This document shows, in pieces, positions 1-10,886 of a stretch of DNA of 64,000 nt. Position 1 is the stretch's first letter, and each line of letters starts with the position of its first letter. The stretch spans positions 31,236,586 through 31,300,585 of the forward strand of contig JANAVB010029819.1 in NCBI GenBank assembly GCA_029216955.1, given 5' to 3'. The notes below the pieces were generated by a model. It did not search any database. It saw nothing but the letters and a program-made list of their open reading frames with translations, and was not told the DNA's origin. A program made the translations under genes and the position numbers. The stretch comes from Iris pallida (Eukaryota; Streptophyta; Magnoliopsida; Asparagales; Iridaceae).

Positions 1-708
1 GAGCAAGGTTGACATTTTATATGTATACCTTGTCGTCGGCGCCCCAGCTGTATTTGTACGTATGTGCATCTATCGCTTGTTTTACTTACACGGAAGTACA
101 TTTTATTCTTGTACCACAGTACATTTTTACACCTATTGACGATCACGTACCTGCTACAGTTTTAAACATTACATATACATCTGTCTCTATGACATATGTG
201 TCCTTGCCATGATAGTTTGTGTGATGCCATGTTTCCAGTTATTCCTCTTATGTTCATTTCCATGTTTCATATGCTAGTTTGTTAGAATCAGTACTTGCTC
301 CCGTCCTGACAGGATAACGTTGTAGGTGTTCTTACTGAGGAGGAGTTACTCTGCGACTCATATTATGGAGATACTGCCGAAAAATCGGCTTTGCTTTACG
401 AGGATGTTCCTGTGGGAAAACTCGTCTAGTTTGCGTAGTTGCTTGGGATATTTAGTGTAGTCATGTATTAGACTACGTATTTTATAACTGGAGATGTATC
501 CAGTTTTATATTTCAGACTTGTACTTGGACTTATTACTATAGAGACGACTTTTGTGTTTGGAGCATTTATGACTCTTTATTACTATTAGAACTGTTAGCA
601 CATTTAGTCTTATCTTGTTACTTCTAGAACAGCTTACTGTGCTTTATATCAAGCGTAGGCTGGACATGACTCGGCCCGGCCCAACAATTTGGGTAGCGGG
701 TCGTGACA
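1..708 (+). repeat. 5' LTR of element A (3' part only)
   Basis: The segment matches 8583-9297 almost base for base with small indels, and both copies end in GGTCGTGACA. Only the last fifth of the LTR lies in the window. Confidence 0.9.
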
Positions 709-954
709 TGTTTTTAGTGGTGGCCCATGCAGGTCGAGACTTAAATTGTTTGGTTACGTTATTCTACCAAGCATGCCTGCAATTAGGAACTTAAGGTAAT
801 TAGACAACATTAGAAATGACGCTTAGAACACGTAGAGGAATGCTAGGATTACAACATAGGAAATACATCACATGCTTGCTATTATAATTAGATTTTCTTG
901 CCTATGATTGCTTACTTTAAACAAGTCCTTATAAGTCCTTTTATGTTATATTAG
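709..954 (+). other. Element A leader with candidate primer binding site
   Basis: This is the untranslated leader between the 5' LTR and gag. TGGTGGCCCAT (718-728) lies 9 bases after the LTR end. The same motif follows the 5' LTR of elements C, D and F at 8 bases, so it is the likely minus-strand primer site. It is not the usual initiator-Met site (TGGTATCAGAGC). Confidence 0.6.
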
Positions 955-2227
955 ATGGTGCTTACTCGTTCATCCCAGTATGTCACACCTGAGAACGACA
1001 CACTCCCCATCCAATCAGCTGACCAGTTGACTGATACACCCCCACCTCCACCTACCATACTCCCCCCACTCCATAAATCCACCAACCCAGATGCCTCCAC
1101 CACCTTCCACATCACAGTCCCAGAAGGACCCGATACTTCCACCACCCCCTATCACTATACCTACCTAGGCTTCCGTCACACTCGACGGGAACCAACTGCT
1201 CACTCTGATCCAGGGGTTCCTAACAACCCATCAGGAGCAGACTATCCTACTCCGCCAGAGCATAGAGCGTTCTGAGGAACGTACCATGGTCCCACCACCT
1301 GTAGAGCCACGGCAGAGAGCGGGGATGATCAAGGACTTCATGGGTCTGAACCCCAAGGAGTTCTCAGGGACTGAGGGCATAGTAGTAGTAGATGACTAGC
1401 TTGACTCGGTCGAGAGGAAGCTCCTAGGAGTTAGGATGCCGGGTGACCTCCATGTCGAGGCAGCGGGATTTTTGCTGATAGACTTGGCAGGAGTTTGGTT
1501 CCGGAATGAGCCGTTATTTGCGAGAGGGAGGGCCACTTGGGATCAGTTCAAGACCCAGTTCAAGAAGAAATTCTTCTCGACCACTGTTAGAGTAGCCATG
1601 GGGCTACGATTCCAGAACATCCAGCAGGGGAATCGTTCTGTTGACGAGTATGGGGCAGAGTTTAGTCGCCTGAGCCATTTTGCTCCTAGTCTGGTTGCAG
1701 ACCCAGAGGAGATGACCCGTAGGTTTTGCCATGGTCTAGTTCCAGACATCGGTATTCTTATAGTGGCGAACGGTACGACTGACTACTACCAGAGCCTAGA
1801 GTTGGCCCGGAGCATCGAGGAGCGTCTTTTGTCTAGCAAGAGGCCGACTTTTGTACACCCCGAGGGACCGTCCAAGCGTCCGGCTTTCCAGCAGAGAGCA
1901 CCGGCGCCGCACCAGCAGACTTACCGTCCTCCTACATCACATCACCCGACCCCGCCAGTTAGAGCCCCGGGACCCCGGCAGCAGCAGAAGGGAGCTATAT
2001 GTTCTTTCTGCTGAAGACCAGGACATGATTACTCCATCTGCAGGAAGAGGTTGAAGCAGTGCTTAGTTTGTGGGTCTGCCACCCACATGATTCGGGAATG
2101 CCCAGCAGCCAAGGGACCTAGAGGACCGCTCCCGACTCAGCAGCAGAGGTTTGGGCAATATCTGCAGCAGTAGAAAGGACCCCAGGGGAAGGCTTATAGT
2201 CTAGCCCTTGAGCCAGAGCCGGAGCAG
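955..2227 (+). pseudogene. gag: Element A gag (capsid/nucleocapsid), broken
   Basis: Gag forms the particle and packages element RNA. An N-terminal proline-rich part (955-1275) lies in one frame. The capsid part (about 1276-2010) is one frame over, with the pattern FQNIQQGNRSVDEY...F..LS typical of Retrotrans_gag. Two CCHC zinc knuckles follow (about 2000-2105). The first has its glycine codon replaced by TGA (2012-2014). Further in-frame stops are TAG 1397-1399, where related proteins have Trp, and TAG 2171-2173 in a Gln run. The capsid frame continues without a shift into protease, so gag and pol were one polyprotein. The ATG at 955 fits the position after the leader but needs a frameshift near 1260-1275. 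Confidence 0.85.
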
Positions 2228-5200
2228 GTGTCGGAGCCAGATTACTTAGCTAACGTCATCACAGGTCATGTTTATTTACATACTTTTCTAGCTCTATGCT
2301 TGTTTGATTCTGGTGTATCTCATAGCTTTCTATCATTAGAGTTTATGCATAAACACCATCTAGTAGCACCTACTGTGGAGATTAGTAGAGTGATGACGGG
2401 AGAAGGACCAGTGCCTATTAGAGCTATCTATAGATGCTCTATTTTTATAGCCGGAAGAGAGTTCAGGGGACGATTCTTTATAATGCCACTTCCCGGTTAT
2501 GATATCATATTGGGGATGGACTGTCTTAGCTACGTCCATGCATCTATAGACTGTCATAAGGGTAGTATTTTGTTCAGTCCCCCAGGCACAGCACCATTCA
2601 GTGTCAGGAGGACAGGGCCGGAGATCAGCCTAGAGCTGAACTGTTGTACGACAGTTGGGGACATAGCACCGCCACACCCTATCATTAGGGAGTTTATGGA
2701 TGTATTCCCAGAGGATCTTCCAGGGCTTCAGCTTGACAGAGATGTAGAGTTCACTATAGATTTAGTACCGGGTTCATCACCAGTATCCCGGGCTTGCTAT
2801 AGAGTGAATCCCAAGGAGGCCATAGAGATAAAAGAGCAGATTGATGACCTGTTGAAAAAGGGTTTCATTCAATCTAGTGCTTCTCTATGGGGAGCGCCAG
2901 TGCTCTTTGTGCCTAAGAAGGATGGTACAGTTTGGTTGTGTATTGACTACCGGGCCTTGAATGCCATCACCATCAAGAACAAATATCCTCTGCCCAGGAT
3001 AGATGATTTGTTCGACCAGTTGAGTAGGGCAAAAGTATTTTCCAGGATAGACTTGAGATCCGGGTACCACCAGGTGAAGGTCAGGGCAACAGACATCCAG
3101 AAGACGGCGTTCAACCAGAAGTACGGGCAGTACGAGTTTCTGGTGATGCCATTTGGTCTCACAAATGTGCCAGCTGTCTTTATGAATTGGATGAATAAGA
3201 CATTTCACCATTATCTGGATAATTTCATCGTAGTGTTTATCGATGACATCCTGATATACTTGAAGACGCCGGAGGAGCATGCAGAGCACTTGCGGACAAT
3301 TTTGGGGATTCTGAGGCAGGAGAGATTGTTTGCCAAATTGTCGAAGTACGAGTTCTTTTTAGACCGAGTGGAGTTTCTCGGCCATTTAGTTACTGGAGAG
3401 GGAATTTCGGTGGATCCCAGAAAGATTGCTGCAGTTGAGACATGGAAGGCTCCGACGTCAGTTTCAGAGATCAGGAGCTTTCTGGGTTTAGCAGGCTATT
3501 ATAAAAAGTTCGTCCAGGACTTTGCTAGGATAGCTGAACCCATGACGAAGCTGACGCGGAAGGACGCAGAGTAAATTTGGTCAGATGACTGCCAGGCAGC
3601 GTTTGAGGAGCTGAAGAGGAGGCTGACGACCGCTCCAGTTCTGACTTTACCTTCAGGTTCTGGAGGTTTCACCATATACAGCGATGCTTCCGGAAAGGGG
3701 CTAGGATGTGTCCTACAACGGTATGGAAAAGTGATTGCTTATGTATCTAGGCAATTGCGGACTCATGAGCGAAATTATCCAATCCATGATCTAGAGTTAG
3801 CTGCGGTGATCTTTGCACTCAAGTTATGGAAACATTACTTATACGGAGAGCGTGTAGAAATCTTTACTGACCACAAAAGCTTGAAGTATGTGTTCAAGCA
3901 GAAAGAGCTGAACATGAGGCAAAGACGATGGTTGGAGTTGATGAAAGACTTCGACATCGATTTACAGTATCACCCCGGGAAGGCAAATGTGGTGGCGGAA
4001 GCGCTGAGCAGGCATCCGAAGGCATGGTATCTGATGATAGATCGGCATTTGCAGGAAGATCTGGAGAAGCTCGGTACCGAGTTAGTTCGGCCAGGATCAG
4101 TGATATAGATGATGGCACTTGACATTCAGTCAGGTTTGATGGAGCAGATCCGGGAGGCACAGTCTACAAATGAGAGCCTTCGCAGACTTCGAGCCCAGGC
4201 TTTAGCTGGATTGTTGGACGACTTTACTGTAGCAGAGGATGGATCCTTGAGGCATGGCAGCCGATTGTGCGTGCCGAAGGGAGAGCTGATAGAGGCAGTC
4301 TTGCAGGAGGCACACCGATCGAGATATTCTATTCACCCTGGTGCTAACAAGATGTACCGTGACTTGCGGGAACATCTTTGGTGGCACGGGATGAAGAGGG
4401 ATGTATCACTTTTTATCTCGAGATGCCTAGTTTGCCAGCAGGTCAAAGCAGAGCGCCAAAGGCCAGCTGGTTTGTTGCAGCCGTTACCCATTCCCGAGTA
4501 GAAGTGGGAACATATTACGATGGACTTCGTCTCAGGGCTTCCTCGTTCCCAAGGAGGGAAGGATGCCATTTGGGTCATCGTGGACAGGCTGACGAAGTGT
4601 GCACACTTTATATCCTTCAAGGTGGGGCTTTCCATCGAGAAGTTGGCAGAGCTATACATGCAGCAGATAGTTCGCCTACATGGAGTGCCAGTGGGCATCG
4701 TATCGGATAGAGACAGCAAATTCACGTCCCACTACTGGAGGAGCTTGCAGAAGGAGTTGGGCAGTAGGCTCAAGTTCAGTACGGCGTACCACCCGTAGAC
4801 AGATGGGCAGTCCGAGAGAACGATACAGACACTGGAGGATATGCTGAGGACCTGCGTACTGGACTTTGGAGGATCATGAAAGAGCCATCTGTACTTGGTA
4901 GAGTTTTTATACAATAATAGCTACCAAGCCAGCATCGGTATGTCTCCTTTCGAGGCATTATATGGACGACGATGCCGTACACCGCTCTTTTGGGATGATG
5001 TCGGGGACAGAGTTATGCTTGGGCCAGAGATGATCACGGATGCAGCAGAGAAGGTCGGGATGATCAGAGACAGGCTCAGAGAAGCTCAGGACAGGCAGAA
5101 ACACTGGACTGATGCTAGTCGAAGATCGATGGAGTTCGCAGACGGTGATATGGTGCTAGTAAAGATATCACCTACTAGAGGGACGATCCGAGTTCGGACA

Positions 5201-5593
5201 AGGAGGGAAGCTGAGCCCCAGATACATCGGGCCGTTCGAGATACTTGGCAGGATTGGAGAGGTAGCTTACAGGGTTGCACTTCCACCCAACCTAGCAGGA
5301 GTTCACGATGTCTTTCACGTATCTCAGCTGAGGAGATATGTTCCAGACCCAGTCATGTGCTAGATCATTCAGAGTTGGAGATCGGACCGAGCCTTACAGT
5401 TTTCGAGCAGCCAGTGGAGATATTAGGCATGAGGGAGAAGAGGCTGAGGAACAAGGTTATACCCTTAGTACGAGTAGCTTGGAGCCGTCACTCTCCGGGT
5501 GAATCTACTTGGGAGAGGGAGTTGGACATGAGGGAGAGATACCCTTACCTGTTCGATCAAATCGCTGTGAGGGAACCACCCGTTCCCGCTTGA
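2228..5593 (+). pseudogene. pol: Element A pol: protease, RT, RNase H, integrase, chromodomain
   Basis: The domains run in Gypsy order. Aspartic protease has DSG at 2306-2314. Reverse transcriptase has FIDDIL with both catalytic Asp intact (3242-3247). RNase H covers about 3660-4020 with YSDAS and TDHKSL. Integrase has an HHCC finger (about 4310-4440), then DDE motifs MDFVSGLP, VSDRDSKF and QSERT, all three acids kept. A chromodomain-like tail lies at about 5417-5560 (LRNKVIPLV...ESTWERE). One frame holds the whole gene but is stopped at 3572, 4106, 4499, 4796 and 4877. Those at 4499 and 4877 replace Trp, and 4796 replaces Gln. A +1 shift near 5192 is undone by a -1 shift near 5351, so GPFEIL is out of frame. 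It cannot be active. Confidence 0.92.
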
Positions 5594-5684
5594 TACCTTA
5601 GAGGTTAGTTTCGATCATAGCCTTAGTCATTTTGTTGCATTGCTTGCTATGTTAGAATATTGTAGGGTCTTCAATCCTTGTGAA

Positions 5685-5720
5685 TTTTGAGGACGAAATT
5701 TTTCAAGGAGGAAAGACTTA
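5685..5720 (+). promoter_or_regulatory. Element A conserved pre-LTR motif and polypurine tract
   Basis: TTGAGGACGAAATTTTT is followed by a purine run (AAGGAGGAAAG, 5705-5715) just before the 3' LTR. The purine run is the expected plus-strand primer. The GAGGACGAAA block recurs at the same place in elements C, D and F. Confidence 0.75.
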
Positions 5721-6703
5721 TGAGCCCCTATTTTTCAAAAATTTATTTAATTAGTGTTAATTAGTTGTTAATGTCATATTTGGCCTTAAAATATTTTATT
5801 ATGATTTTAGGAATTTTTTTACAATTTTTAAATAATTTTTAAATGAGTTTTAAATACTAAAATATCATTTTGCAATTAATTAAAAAGTTTTAATATCGTT
5901 TTGTAATATTTAGAATTGTTTTAATATAATTTTGTAATTTATTAAAATATTTTAATAGTTGTTTGTAATATTTAGATTTGTTTAGAAGTAAGTTTGTAAT
6001 TAAATAAATTATTTTAATTCGGGTTTGCAAATTTCTATTTAAATTTAGTCTTATTAGGGACCTGTTTGAAATATCCTAAAGTCTAAGGACCTAAGTGTAA
6101 AACCCTAATCTACCCTAGAACAACCCCATGACCAACCAGCCACCCACAACCGCCCCGACGAACAAAGACCGTAACCTTAACTCCGGCGAACCCCCGTCCG
6201 GCCTCCACCGTAGTCGTCGACGTCATCGACCACCCCCAATCGATTCGCCGTGACGAGATACGCCCAGTGCCGCCCGAGCGCCACCCGCCCCGACGCTTCC
6301 TCCGCGTCTAGAGCTTTCGAAACCCATCGAGTAGTCGGACACGTAAGTTGCAGTATCGAATCAGTCTCGTGTGTGTCTCGTGCACACATATGTGGTTTGT
6401 CGTGTCCTGGCGAGCACGAGGGTAGGACTAGACACGCGTTTCATGACCCGTACGTGTCATGCTTAGCACGGACACGTAAACTCCTGTGTCCCAAACTGTT
6501 AGGACACAGGTTCGATTTATCGGGTTTTAATAAATTAACTTTAAAACCTAAATAAAATAAACGAAATCCTAACCCTAACACAAGCTGCGAGCTGACCCCC
6601 TGGCCAGCCCGACTGAACCTATGAACTCGACCCTGCGGGCCGTGTTCGAACCCCCCCCCCCCCCCCCCCCCCCCGCGCGCTGTTCTTTTATTTTCTTTTT
6701 CTT

Positions 6704-6786
<83 letters not shown>

Positions 6787-7098
6787 TTATATATATGTGT
6801 ATATATGTATATGTATTTTTGTATATATATTTTTTATATATATATATACAGAAATTGTATATATGTATATATATTTCATAATTAGTAATTCAATTATATA
6901 TATATGTGTATATGTAAGTGTAGGTATATATTTACATATATGTAAATATGTATATCTTTAAGTATGTACATATATGTATTATATATATGTATACCATTTT
7001 ATATATATATGTATGTATACAGTATTTGTATGTGTACATACATTTTATTTATATTATATATATATGCATATTTATTATATGTATATATATATATATCC

Positions 7099-7174
<76 letters not shown>

Positions 7175-7201
7175 ATATATATATAATATATATATATATT
7201 T

Positions 7202-7238
<37 letters not shown>

Positions 7239-7251
7239 TTATTTTTATTTT

Positions 7252-7317
<66 letters not shown>

Positions 7318-9297
7318 ACATATAAAATATATATATATATCTATATATTTATATGTATATATATATATAACCTGTTGTTGTTATATATTTATATATGTAT
7401 TTCACTCTACCTAGTGTAAATTATTATTATGTAAATTTCACAAGATTATTTTATTTCATATTTTGTGACTTGTGTATTTTTACCACTTTGAAAATATATT
7501 AATATTATTTAAAAACCTGTATTTTATTACTGCAACCATTTGGTGTCCAAGCCTAGCATAGGGTTTTTGGGCTCAAATGTGTTTTCACACATTCAAGACC
7601 TGTACAAGTCATATTGGACTTGATTCATTGTCTTGGGTCCTGTATTTGAACTCTGGTTCAAATTATGTACATGGACAAAATACGCAGATAATTAATTATT
7701 TAATTTCAGATTGTGTACAATGCTATTTTTGAATTTCTAAAAATACTTTAATTACTGTTAAAATTCTGGAAAAATAGTATTTCGATACTATGTTAATTTA
7801 GCTAATTTAGTATAATTTTTACAGTATTTAATTTATAGTTTTGCCACTAGTTTTGGCATATGAAACCAGAACTCATTTTCTGTGTACTTAGGAAAACTGA
7901 TTTTTATAAAATACTTGTACTGGTTAATAAATTCCAGAAAAATTATAATAAATTTCTATAATTAACAAGGATCATTTTGGTAACTTTATTTTATGTAAAA
8001 TTGAAGCTTTTTGTCTATCTCAAAAGTTGTTGGAACATAATGTTCATTTGATTTATTTATTGAATAATTACGACTTGCAACTTTTTGTGTTATTTCGAGT
8101 TATAGCCGTGTTGAACCTCACCCCTCACTAGTGTAAAGACCCTAGAAAGTTAGTTATAACAGTGTGTCACCCTATATTGGTCTCCTATGCTAAAGTCACC
8201 ATTTTTGGCTAGGTGCCCAGTCACAAGTCGTGTTGCACCAATTAGTGTCTTAGTATTTTAGCTTAGTGTAAAAACTAAGTTTATGTATTTGTTTCTACAG
8301 TGACGAGTTACCAGGCATCTATAGCATTTTTATCGCAGCTTGCTTTGCTAAAGGCAAGTACTCTCTACAAACTTTATATACTGTTACATCAATGAACTGC
8401 TAATCCAACCATAGTTAAATGCTGATCCTTGGGGTAGCAAGTTAAATATTCACATAGTTGTACTTTCAGTTACTACGATGCTTAGAACAGTCTTTATGTA
8501 TCTCTCACATGATTAGAACCTGGGTTATGGGGAAACTGTTAGTAGCGTACGTGATCATGCCCTCTACTCGTACGTACGTACCGAGCAAGGTTGATATTTT
8601 ATATGTATACCTTGTCGTAGGCGCACCAGCTGTATTTGTACGTATGTGCATCTATCGCTTATTTTACTTGTACGGAAGTATATCTTATACTTGTACCATC
8701 AGTACATTTTTACACCTATTGACGATTCACGTACCTGCTACAGTTTTAAACATTACATATACATCTGTCTCTATGACATATGTGTCCTTGCCATGATAGA
8801 TTGTGTGATGCCATATTTCCAGTTATTCCTCTTATAGTTCATTTCCATGTTTCATATGCTAGTTTGTTAGAATCAGTACCTTGCTCCCGTTCTGACAGGA
8901 TAACGTTGTAGGTATTCTAATTGAGGAGGAGTTACTCTGCGACTCATATATGGAGATACTACCGAGGACCCGGCTTTGCTTTACAAGGATGTTCCTGCAG
9001 GAAACTCGTCTAGTTTGCGTAGTTGCTTGGGATATTTAGTGTAGTCATGTATTAGACTACGTATTTTGTAACTGAACATGTATCCAAGTTTTATATTTCA
9101 GACTTGTACTTGGACCTTATTACTATATGAGACGACTTTTGTGTTTGGAGCATTTATGACTCTTTATTACTATTAGAACTAGTTAGCACATTTAGTCTTA
9201 TCTTGTTACTTCTAGAACAGCTTACTGCGGCTTTATCTCAAGCGTAGGCTGGACATGACTCGGCCCGGCCCAACAATTTGGGTAGCAGGTCGTGACA
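5721..9297 (+). repeat. 3' LTR of element A (3577 bp)
   Basis: The LTR begins TGAGCCCC directly after the polypurine tract and ends CGTGACA. It holds a 24-base C run and about 660 bases of TA-rich microsatellite near its first third. Short open frames in it are not genes. Confidence 0.88.
6651..7372. repeat. Poly-C run followed by long TA-rich microsatellite
   Basis: Twenty-four C residues (6651-6674) and a short GC stretch lead into about 660 bases of interrupted (TA)n, with TATG and TATT variants, up to about 7372. Tyr/Ile-rich open frames here are artefacts of the repeat. Confidence 0.95.
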
Positions 9298-9913
9298 GCT
9301 TAACCATGAGTGTTTCAATAAAAATGGTTGTAAAGGTCGATCACTTTAATGATTGTTGTAGCCTTTGGAATCCAGTTCTTTGTAAGAGCTCACAAGCAGT
9401 TTACGAATCTTCTCATGGTTGCCGTACTCCTTACCTAATGATGACAGGGGATTTACAATATCCAGGAATCTCGTAAACATCTGGGTGACAGATTCGTTTG
9501 GCTTCATATTGAATGCCTCATACTCCTAAGTAAGTCTGCTGATCTTTGACTCCTTGGATTGTGTTGTTCCTTTGTAGGTTACTTCAAAAAGTTTTTATAC
9601 TTTATTTGATGGTGTGCATGTAGATACCCTGTTAAATTCATTCATGTCTAAAGCACAAAATAAAGCGTTAATAGCACGTTCGTCAAGACTGGCATTATTT
9701 TTCATCCTCAGTATATTTATTATAGGGTTTTTACAACCAAAAGATCTTCAACAAGAATACGAGGAGGCTTTTGTAGCCATCAATAACTATAGACCAAAAG
9801 TCAAAATCTAGAGATTTCAAGAAGAAACTCATCCGTTTTTTCCAATAGCTGTAATTTGTACCGTCAAACAGTAGAGGTCTGTTTGTGGCTTGGCCTTCAC
9901 TTGTTAACTTCAC
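9298..9913 (-). pseudogene. gag: Element B gag, N-terminal part
   Basis: The minus strand from ATG at 9913 opens with a Copia gag start: NRPLLFDGTNYSYWKKRMSF, then a block ending in IVIDGYK. After stops and shifts, the later conserved block (MFTRFLDIVN, then a Gly-Lys-Glu-Tyr region) is readable near 9330-9500. The gene ends abruptly at the edge of element A. The capsid core is present only as fragments and there is no zinc knuckle. It is non-functional. Assignment to Copia is firm because of the FDGTNYSYW signature and the adjacent PBS. Confidence 0.8.
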
Positions 9914-10004
9914 AGTTGCGATGTGTTGTGCTGTGATCTATACAACAGTTAAGAATAATAAAAATATATAACTGCAATGTTACCTTGCTTTACCTGTATA
10001 ACCT

Positions 10005-10016
10005 GCTCTGATACCA
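10005..10016 (-). promoter_or_regulatory. Element B primer binding site (initiator Met tRNA)
   Basis: The minus strand reads TGGTATCAGAGC, the standard plant LTR-element site complementary to initiator tRNA-Met. It lies two bases from the LTR edge at 10019. Confidence 0.9.
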
Positions 10017-10018
10017 AT

Positions 10019-10886
10019 TGTAGGAACAAATCGTAAAGCGTAATACTCTAGAGGGTGGTAAATAGAGTAGGCGGCAGAATATTGCTAATTTAAAAAATTA
10101 GCAGCAAGATCACAGAGAAATATCACAAGTAAATAAATGTAAAAGCAGATAATAGAAAGCAAACGCAAAGATGGCGATGTATACTGGTTTCCCTCTTGGG
10201 AGGACTATTCCAGTCGAAAGAACTCTAGCTTCCAGTTGAATCCACTTTTGAAAAAATCTGCAAGTTTACATACAAAGTCCTTGCAACTTCTACAAACGCG
10301 AGCTTTGATCCGAAGTACTCGACCAAATTCATTTGTGAAGTGTCTTTCTTTGATCAAGCCTCTGATTATAATCGCTCTGAAGCTTCTAGACCGTATCGTA
10401 CTGCAAATCGACTAGAGGATTGTAACTGGCTTGGGATTTAAAAATTAAAGCTTCGAACACTTTGAAAGAGAGCATAGGCTTTAGGCAGAAGAGATGAAAG
10501 TGAATGAGTGAGTTGAAATGATCGAAATCCTTCTCTATTTATAGCTTTTTCAAAGGCAGAACTCTGTCAAAATTCGGGCAGAATTCGGGCAGAAATCTAT
10601 GAAAAAATCTCGGTAAGATCCGTAACTGCAGGAGGACCAAGTTCAAAAAGCAACATTCACTAACCGAACTCTGGCCGAACTTGGGCCGAGTTCTGTCAGG
10701 GTTTTGTTAGGTTTTTATAGAAATGATTTTTACAAATTTTGAAATTCCAGTTAGGAGCTTTTTGTAAATAGGGACTGTTTTTCAAAACATGGGATATTTT
10801 GATAACATTATTAGGGTAGCCTATTTGCCAGTACAACCCGGTGTACAATGTATTCCTAGACTCAAGAAATATAAAAATATATTACA
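10019..10886 (-). repeat. Element B 5' LTR
   Basis: The right-hand end on the minus strand (TTCCTACA) is fixed by the PBS. The other end is set at 10886, where the minus strand reads TGTAATAT; this boundary is a guess because no second copy is present. The U3 side carries repeated GAACTCGG/CCGAGTTC-type words (10567-10700) also found in element E. Confidence 0.65.
10533..10546 (-). promoter_or_regulatory. TATA box of element B LTR
   Basis: The minus strand reads AGCTATAAATAGAG inside the LTR, a strong TATA box, with CT-rich sequence downstream as is usual at the start of the R region. Confidence 0.6.

Larger units (their letters stand above)
1..9297 (+). mobile_element. Element A: Ty3/Gypsy chromovirus (Tekay/Del-like), 5' end cut by window edge
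   Basis: This LTR retrotransposon reads in order: partial 5' LTR (1-708), leader, gag, protease, reverse transcriptase, RNase H, integrase, chromodomain-like tail, polypurine tract and 3' LTR (5721-9297). The last 700 bases of the two LTRs match closely (for example 1-120 against 8583-8703), which fixes the LTR ends at TGACA. RT and integrase motifs and the chromodomain-like C-terminus place it with plant chromoviruses; LTRs above 3 kb fit Tekay/Del. The copy is dead, with stops and frameshifts throughout. It cuts into the Copia fragment at 9298, so it is younger than that fragment. Its 5-bp right flank is GCTTA; the left flank is outside the window. Confidence 0.9.
9298..10886 (-). mobile_element. 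Element B: Ty1/Copia fragment, cut by element A
   Basis: Read on the minus strand it has an LTR, a two-base gap, an initiator-Met PBS and the start of gag, then stops where element A begins. Gag wording and LTR motifs match element E, so B and E are one family in opposite orientation. Everything downstream of the first part of gag is absent here. Confidence 0.85.

Noticed and set aside
6621..7254. Several Tyr/Ile-rich open frames of 70-96 codons
   Set aside because: They are translations of poly-C and (TA)n microsatellite with no protein signal.
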